Below, in pieces: positions 32,013-36,289 of a DNA stretch of 36,289 bases; position 1 is the stretch's first letter; each line of letters begins with the position of its first letter. The position numbers and the translations under genes are program-made. The stretch spans positions 1 to 36,289 of the forward strand of contig QZIJ01000017.1 of assembly GCA_003598975.1 (NCBI GenBank), given 5' to 3'. This stretch comes from Anaerolineaceae bacterium (GTDB taxonomy: Bacteria; Chloroflexota; Anaerolineae; Anaerolineales; Villigracilaceae). The notes beneath the pieces are model-generated. The model saw only the letters and a list, made by a program, of their open reading frames with translations. It made no database searches and was not told the origin of the DNA.

Positions 32013-33502
32013 GTTCAGCCACTCGTCGTCCCGATTTTGCAAGGGTGGCCATCCACGGCACAGCCTGGCGTTACTTGACTTTCTTTGGCGGCAAATTGAT
32101 GGTCTTCATCAGCACCATCGTTTTAGCGCGTCTGCTTGCCAAAGATGATTTCGGGCTGGTGGGTTATGCCATCACCACCATCAGTTTTCTGGACGTGGTC
32201 AGCGATTTCGGAATCGGCGCGGCGCTGGTTTACTATCCCGACGATAAACGCCGCGCCAGTACCGCCTTCTGGTTGAATCTCACCGTTCGAACCCTGCTCT
32301 TCGCGGCCAGTTGGTTCCTCGCTCCGCTCGCGGGTATTTATTTCCGCGATGAGCGCGTCGTGGCTGTGACGCGCGCCCTGGCGCTCACCTTTCCCATCGA
32401 CGCGCTCGGCGACATCCATGGCTGGATGCTGCGGAAGCGCCTCGAATTCAGCCGCACCGTCATCCCCGACTTTTTGTCTGCGGTCACCAAGGGACTGGCC
32501 TCCATCATCTTTGCCGCGCTGGGCTTTGGCGCATGGAGCCTCGTTTGGGGACAGATTGCCGGCGCAATGGCATCCTCCATTGTCATGTGGTTCATCACAC
32601 CGTGGAACCCGTCCTTTGAATTCGATTTCGGCATGGCGAAGGGATTGCTTTCCTATGGCGTTCACATTGTCGGCGTGGCCTTCCTCGCCATGCTCCTCCA
32701 AAACCTGGACTACCTACTAGTGGGGCGTTATCTCGGTGCGGAGGCCCTGGGTGTGTACACTCTCGCCTATCGTCTGCCCGATCTGGTCGTCCTCCAGTTT
32801 GCGCGCATCCTCAGCACCGTCCTCTTCCCGCTCTACACGCGCATGCGGGACATCCCTGGCAGTCTCGCGCGGGGATTCTATCTAACCACGCGCTACGTTT
32901 CGCTCGTCACTCTCCCGCTTGGCATTGGCCTTGCGCTGGTCGCGGAACCGTTCACCCTGGTGGTCTTCACTGATAAATGGCAGGAGGCTGTCCCTGTTCT
33001 GCAATCGCTCGCCATCTACTCGATGCTTCTCTCGCTGGCTTATAACGCAGGGAGTGCATATAAGGCCGAGGGCCGCCCACAGGTGCTGACGTGGCTGGGA
33101 TTCGTCCGCCTCGTCATGCTCTTCCCCGCGCTCTGGTGGGCGGTGACAACCGCGCATTCCATCGTGATGGTGGGTTGGATGCAGGCGCTCGTGGCCCTCA
33201 TCGGCGGGATCATCAATCTGTTCGCAGCCGCACGCCTGCTTGGTCTGCCCCTGCGCGAACTGGGCGACGCGATTTTCCCGTCCGTGATGGCCACTGCATT
33301 TATGGTCGCGGCCACTCTCGGCGTCCTGGCCTTGACCGCCTCCATGTCCCCGATCTGGCAACTCATCCTCGGTGTTCTGGCTGGCGGCATCGCCTACATT
33401 GGTTCGCTGTTGTTATTCAAACGCAGCATGATCGTCTCTCTCGTCAAAAATTTGCGCTCGTCCCTGCTCAGAGGTTCGGATGCGAATCGCGCAAATGCTT
33501 GA
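32009..33502 (+). CDS. Polysaccharide flippase (Wzx/MOP family), GTG start
   Basis: 497 residues, 12 to 14 membrane helices, MOP/PST exporter fold. GTAWRYLTFFGGKL and VLARLLAKDDFGLVGYA at the N-terminus are typical of the lipopolysaccharide-repeat flippase family. The middle QNLDYLLVGRYLGAEALGVY is its hallmark repeat. It should flip lipid-linked repeat units across the membrane. The GTG start overlaps the upstream stop (GTGA), indicating coupled translation. Confidence 0.9.
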   Translation: MSSATRRPDFARVAIHGTAWRYLTFFGGKLMVFISTIVLARLLAKDDFGLVGYAITTISFLDVVSDFGIGAALVYYPDDKRRASTAFWLNLTVRTLLFAASWFLAPLAGIYFRDERVVAVTRALALTFPIDALGDIHGWMLRKRLEFSRTVIPDFLSAVTKGLASIIFAALGFGAWSLVWGQIAGAMASSIVMWFITPWNPSFEFDFGMAKGLLSYGVHIVGVAFLAMLLQNLDYLLVGRYLGAEALGVYTLAYRLPDLVVLQFARILSTVLFPLYTRMRDIPGSLARGFYLTTRYVSLVTLPLGIGLALVAEPFTLVVFTDKWQEAVPVLQSLAIYSMLLSLAYNAGSAYKAEGRPQVLTWLGFVRLVMLFPALWWAVTTAHSIVMVGWMQALVALIGGIINLFAAARLLGLPLRELGDAIFPSVMATAFMVAATLGVLALTASMSPIWQLILGVLAGGIAYIGSLLLFKRSMIVSLVKNLRSSLLRGSDANRANA

Positions 33503-34640
33503 TACGCTCAACTGGGGCGGCGCGCAGAAGATGCAACTCTTCCTCGTCCAGTCGCTTTGTCCGCTGGGCGTGGATGTCACTGTCATCAGCCTGAACCGCT
33601 CGCTCAACTCACCGCTCCCCGCGCAACTTGAGGCGGCTGGTGCGCGCGTCGTGGTTTTCCCCTTCCCGAAACTTTTCAACCTGATTTCCTTCTTCAAGTT
33701 GGCTGGATTTTTGCATCGCGAACGATTCGACCTGGTTCACGGCTACCTGACCTACAGTAACATTCTCGGTTCACTCGCGGGACGTTTGAGCGGGACGCGG
33801 TTTTCTGGATCGTTCCGCAACGCTGGATACGACTCGGGGCGCATCAGCGCCCGCCGCGCCAAAATCGAATCGTTCTGTCTGCGCCATTTTGCGGACGGCA
33901 TCCTCGCCAACGGGTACGCCGTCGCGGAATTTGGACATCGGCAGGTCGGCGCGGATATTTCGATTGATGTGCTTCCCAACGCGGTGGACATGAACATCAT
34001 CCCGCAACTTTCCCGCGAAGAAAAACAATCCCTGCGCCGCGAACTTGTCGGCAACGCGGATCGGCCGCTGATTCTCTCCGTCGGACGGCTGACTCCCCAA
34101 AAGGGATTCGATCATCTCCTGCAAGCCTTCGCGCTTGTACGCAAAAAACATTCCAATGCCGCGCTCGCCATCGCGGGGGCGGGCCGCCAGCGCGAGGTGC
34201 TCGAAGCGCAGGTACGCGCCCTCGGTCTTGATGGACATGCCTTCCTGCTCGGTCAGCGCGATGACGCGCCGAGTTTGTTGGCCGTTGCCGATGTTTACGT
34301 CAACTCATCCCTGCTCGAAGGCACGCCTGTTTCCGTGCTCGAAGCCATGGCCGCGGGACTTCCCATCGTAGCAACCAGTGTCGGCGATACGCCGTACCTG
34401 TTGGAATCCGACGCGGGAATTCTTGTCCCGCCCGCCCAGCCAGAAAAAATGGCCGAAGCGTTAATCGAATTGCTTACCAATTCGGCACAACGCGATGCAC
34501 TGGGGAAATCTGCGAAGGCGCGTGCCCAGGAAAAATATAGCCCGCGAGTGTGGACGCGTAACCTGCTGACGTACTATGCCAAATTTACACCGACCGCGCA
34601 GGAACATTTAAAAAAACTCGACGAGGTGACACATGCCTGA
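33480..34640 (+). CDS. Glycosyltransferase, GT4-like (GT-B fold)
   Basis: 386 residues. The N-terminal Rossmann half starts MRIAQMLDTLNWGGAQKMQ with the usual GGA loop. The C-terminal half has ILSVGRLTPQKGFDHLLQAF and SSLLEGTPVSVLEAMAAG, the nucleotide-sugar EX7E motif. It adds a sugar to the growing repeat unit on the cytoplasmic side; donor and linkage are unknown. It overlaps the flippase by 23 nt and the next gene by 8 nt, so it is part of one tight operon. Confidence 0.9.
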   Translation: MRIAQMLDTLNWGGAQKMQLFLVQSLCPLGVDVTVISLNRSLNSPLPAQLEAAGARVVVFPFPKLFNLISFFKLAGFLHRERFDLVHGYLTYSNILGSLAGRLSGTRFSGSFRNAGYDSGRISARRAKIESFCLRHFADGILANGYAVAEFGHRQVGADISIDVLPNAVDMNIIPQLSREEKQSLRRELVGNADRPLILSVGRLTPQKGFDHLLQAFALVRKKHSNAALAIAGAGRQREVLEAQVRALGLDGHAFLLGQRDDAPSLLAVADVYVNSSLLEGTPVSVLEAMAAGLPIVATSVGDTPYLLESDAGILVPPAQPEKMAEALIELLTNSAQRDALGKSAKARAQEKYSPRVWTRNLLTYYAKFTPTAQEHLKKLDEVTHA

Positions 34641-35775
34641 TGGCGTGATTCACCTCATCAATGAATTTCCTCCCCTGTCCGTCGGTGGGGCGGAGCGGCA
34701 GGCCGAGCGGCTTTCGGGATGGCTGGCGGCGCGCGGCTGGAAAATCTCCGTGCTGACGCGCGGCGCGGCGAGCCTGCCCTCGCGCGAAATGCGGGATGGC
34801 TTCGAGATTTTGCGGATTCGCCCACGTGGGCCTGGCAAACTGAAATCGCTCACCTTCGTCTTCGGCGCGCTGTGGACTCTATTTCATCGACGAAATGAAT
34901 ATAGAATCTTGCATGCCCATTTATCGTTTGGTCCCGCGTTCGCGGCGGTGATCGCGGCGCGGTTGTTGGGGAAGCGTGTCATCGTCAAACTCGGCAACAG
35001 CGGAGAGTTCGGCGACATTCGCGTCTCACAGAAGACCCTGCGTGGACGCGTGCGCCTGTTTGCCCTGCGCCGCTGGGCGGACGCAGTCATCGCGCTTGAT
35101 GAAGCCATGAAGGCAGAAGCACTTGCAGCAGGTTTCGACCCGCGCCGTCTGCGCCGAATGAACAACGGCATTGAGTTCGCGTCTTTCTCTTTCAGCCGTA
35201 CAAAAGACGAAGCGAAGTCTTCATTGGGTCTGGATGGAAAAGTGATTGTGATGTTCATGGGCAGGCTTTCCGAACAAAAATCTCTGCCTACTTTGTTGAA
35301 TGCTTTTGACGCAGCACGAAAAAAATGTCCCGCGCTGCACTTGCTTCTGCTTGGGGATGGTCCCTCCCGCCGAGACTTGGAATTTCAAGCGGAGAATCTG
35401 GGCATCAATGCCAATGTCACGTTTGCAGGCACGCAGCGTGACGTGCATCCGTATCTCGAGGCCGCGGATGTATTCGCGCTTCCGTCTGTTTCGGAGGGAA
35501 TCTCGAACGCGTTGCTTGAAGCCATGTCCGCGGGGCTGGCGTGTGTCGCGACGCCCGTCGGCGGGAACGCGGAAGTGCTGGACGCGGGCGCGTGCGGAGT
35601 CCTGCTCCCGCCGCGCGACGAATCCGCATGGGGCGCGGCGCTGGCGGAGTTGGGGAACGACTCCCAGCGACGCGAACGCCTCGGAGCCGCGGCCCGCCAA
35701 AGGGTCCGCGCGCGATACGATTTCTCCGTCGTGGGCAGTCAATATGAATCCCTTTACCGCGAGTTGACGCGATGA
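34633..35775 (+). CDS. Glycosyltransferase, GT4-like (GT-B fold)
   Basis: 380 residues with the same two-lobed layout as its neighbours. FPPLSVGGAERQAERL begins the acceptor lobe. VMFMGRLSEQKSLPTLLNAF opens the donor lobe, and PSVSEGISNALLEAMSAG carries EX7E. It starts 8 nt before the previous stop and ends with an ATGA overlap into the next gene. Specificity unknown. Its GC-rich third positions match the rest of the cluster. Confidence 0.9.
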   Translation: MPDGVIHLINEFPPLSVGGAERQAERLSGWLAARGWKISVLTRGAASLPSREMRDGFEILRIRPRGPGKLKSLTFVFGALWTLFHRRNEYRILHAHLSFGPAFAAVIAARLLGKRVIVKLGNSGEFGDIRVSQKTLRGRVRLFALRRWADAVIALDEAMKAEALAAGFDPRRLRRMNNGIEFASFSFSRTKDEAKSSLGLDGKVIVMFMGRLSEQKSLPTLLNAFDAARKKCPALHLLLLGDGPSRRDLEFQAENLGINANVTFAGTQRDVHPYLEAADVFALPSVSEGISNALLEAMSAGLACVATPVGGNAEVLDAGACGVLLPPRDESAWGAALAELGNDSQRRERLGAAARQRVRARYDFSVVGSQYESLYRELTR

Positions 35776-36289
35776 AGAGTCTCCGCGTTTTGCAAGTCAT
35801 TGACGGCATGAATATCGGCGGCGCAGAAGTGTTGCTGGTGGATTTGGTCCGTAGACTACGCGAGGCGGGGCATGTGGTGCAGGTGGCGTACAGTTCGCCC
35901 GGGCCGATGGCCGCGCGTTTGGCGGAAATGAATGTGCCGCTCACGCGCCTGCCGCGCTTGGCGCGCGTCGACCCGATTCTGCTGTGGCGATTGATGCGAC
36001 TCATGTACCGCGAAAACCCCGATATCGTTCACACGCATTTATTTAAGAGCGACCTGCATGGACGCATCGCGGCGCGCTGGGCGCGCGTGCCTGTGGTGGT
36101 CTCCACCGCGCACAACAACGATGGTTGGGCGAAACGCGTCCCACTTGGATGGCTCTACGGACGCACGGCGCGCCTCGCGGATCGAATCATCGCAGTTTCG
36201 GAAGAGGTGCGTGAGTATCAGATGAAATACACCTTCGTGCCTCCCGAAAAAATTATGACGATTGACAACGGCGTGGACATGCGCCGCTT
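35772..36289 (+). CDS. Glycosyltransferase, GT4-like, N-terminal part (cut by window end)
   Basis: The frame is open from ATG 35772 to the last base, 172 codons. The start overlaps the previous stop (ATGA). VLQVIDGMNIGGAEVLLVDL is the usual GT-B opening with the GGAE loop. IVHTHLFKSDLHGRIAARWA and the later IDNGVDM segment fit GT4 enzymes of polysaccharide clusters. The donor-binding half is outside the window. Confidence 0.85.
   Translation, partial: MKSLRVLQVIDGMNIGGAEVLLVDLVRRLREAGHVVQVAYSSPGPMAARLAEMNVPLTRLPRLARVDPILLWRLMRLMYRENPDIVHTHLFKSDLHGRIAARWARVPVVVSTAHNNDGWAKRVPLGWLYGRTARLADRIIAVSEEVREYQMKYTFVPPEKIMTIDNGVDMRR

Overview
The window looks like a chromosomal segment of a Chloroflexota bacterium, probably of the class Anaerolineae. 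This is inferred from gene content and style: Thr/Pro-rich lipoproteins, a BMP-type nucleoside importer beside a fused molybdenum hydroxylase, a split FeoB, intergenic palindromes and short intergenic repeats. No rRNA or marker gene is present to confirm it. Most of the sequence is moderately GC-rich. The stretch from about 19.2 to 22.2 kb is visibly AT-rich and looks acquired.

Layout. (1) 1-7841, plus strand: a BMP-family ABC importer (two permeases, lipoprotein, double ATPase) followed by a FAD subunit and a fused 2Fe-2S/molybdopterin hydroxylase. Together they read as a purine or nucleoside uptake and oxidation operon. (2) 8007-8654: a zinc-ribbon membrane protein with its own promoter. 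(3) 13449 down to 8661, minus strand: an iron-transport cluster with a DtxR-type regulator, an ICMT-like methyltransferase, a membrane-anchored DtxR-FeoA-FeoA fusion, and FeoB split into separate GTPase and membrane proteins. A good promoter and a DtxR/IdeR-like box precede the first gene. (4) 13526-17881, plus: SIS sugar isomerase, Nudix hydrolase, alanine racemase, LspA, RluA-family pseudouridine synthase. (5) 17911-19134, minus: two exported or anchored proteins of unknown role. (6) 19462-22043, minus: AT-rich small genes separated by attC-like imperfect dyads with GCCCAAC/GTTGGGC ends. I interpret this as an integron gene-cassette array without an integrase in the window. Three 40-bp tandem repeats lie at its head. 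(7) 22299-24812: an OmpR-type two-component pair and a convergent lipoprotein sharing a strong hairpin. (8) 25045-36289, plus: an HD-GYP protein, a membrane protein with a degenerate GGDEF domain, then an exopolysaccharide cluster: initiating phosphoglycosyl transferase, a Wzz-like protein fused to a degenerate GGDEF domain, Wzy-like polymerase, Wzx-like flippase and three GT4-like glycosyltransferases, the last cut by the window end.

The most notable proposal is in region 8. Both GGDEF-like domains have lost the catalytic motif but keep an RxxD at the inhibitory-site position. They could therefore be c-di-GMP receptors, one built directly into the polysaccharide chain-length protein, with the HD-GYP enzyme as the c-di-GMP hydrolase. 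Second is the cassette array. Third is the membrane-tethered metalloregulator fused to two FeoA domains beside split FeoB.
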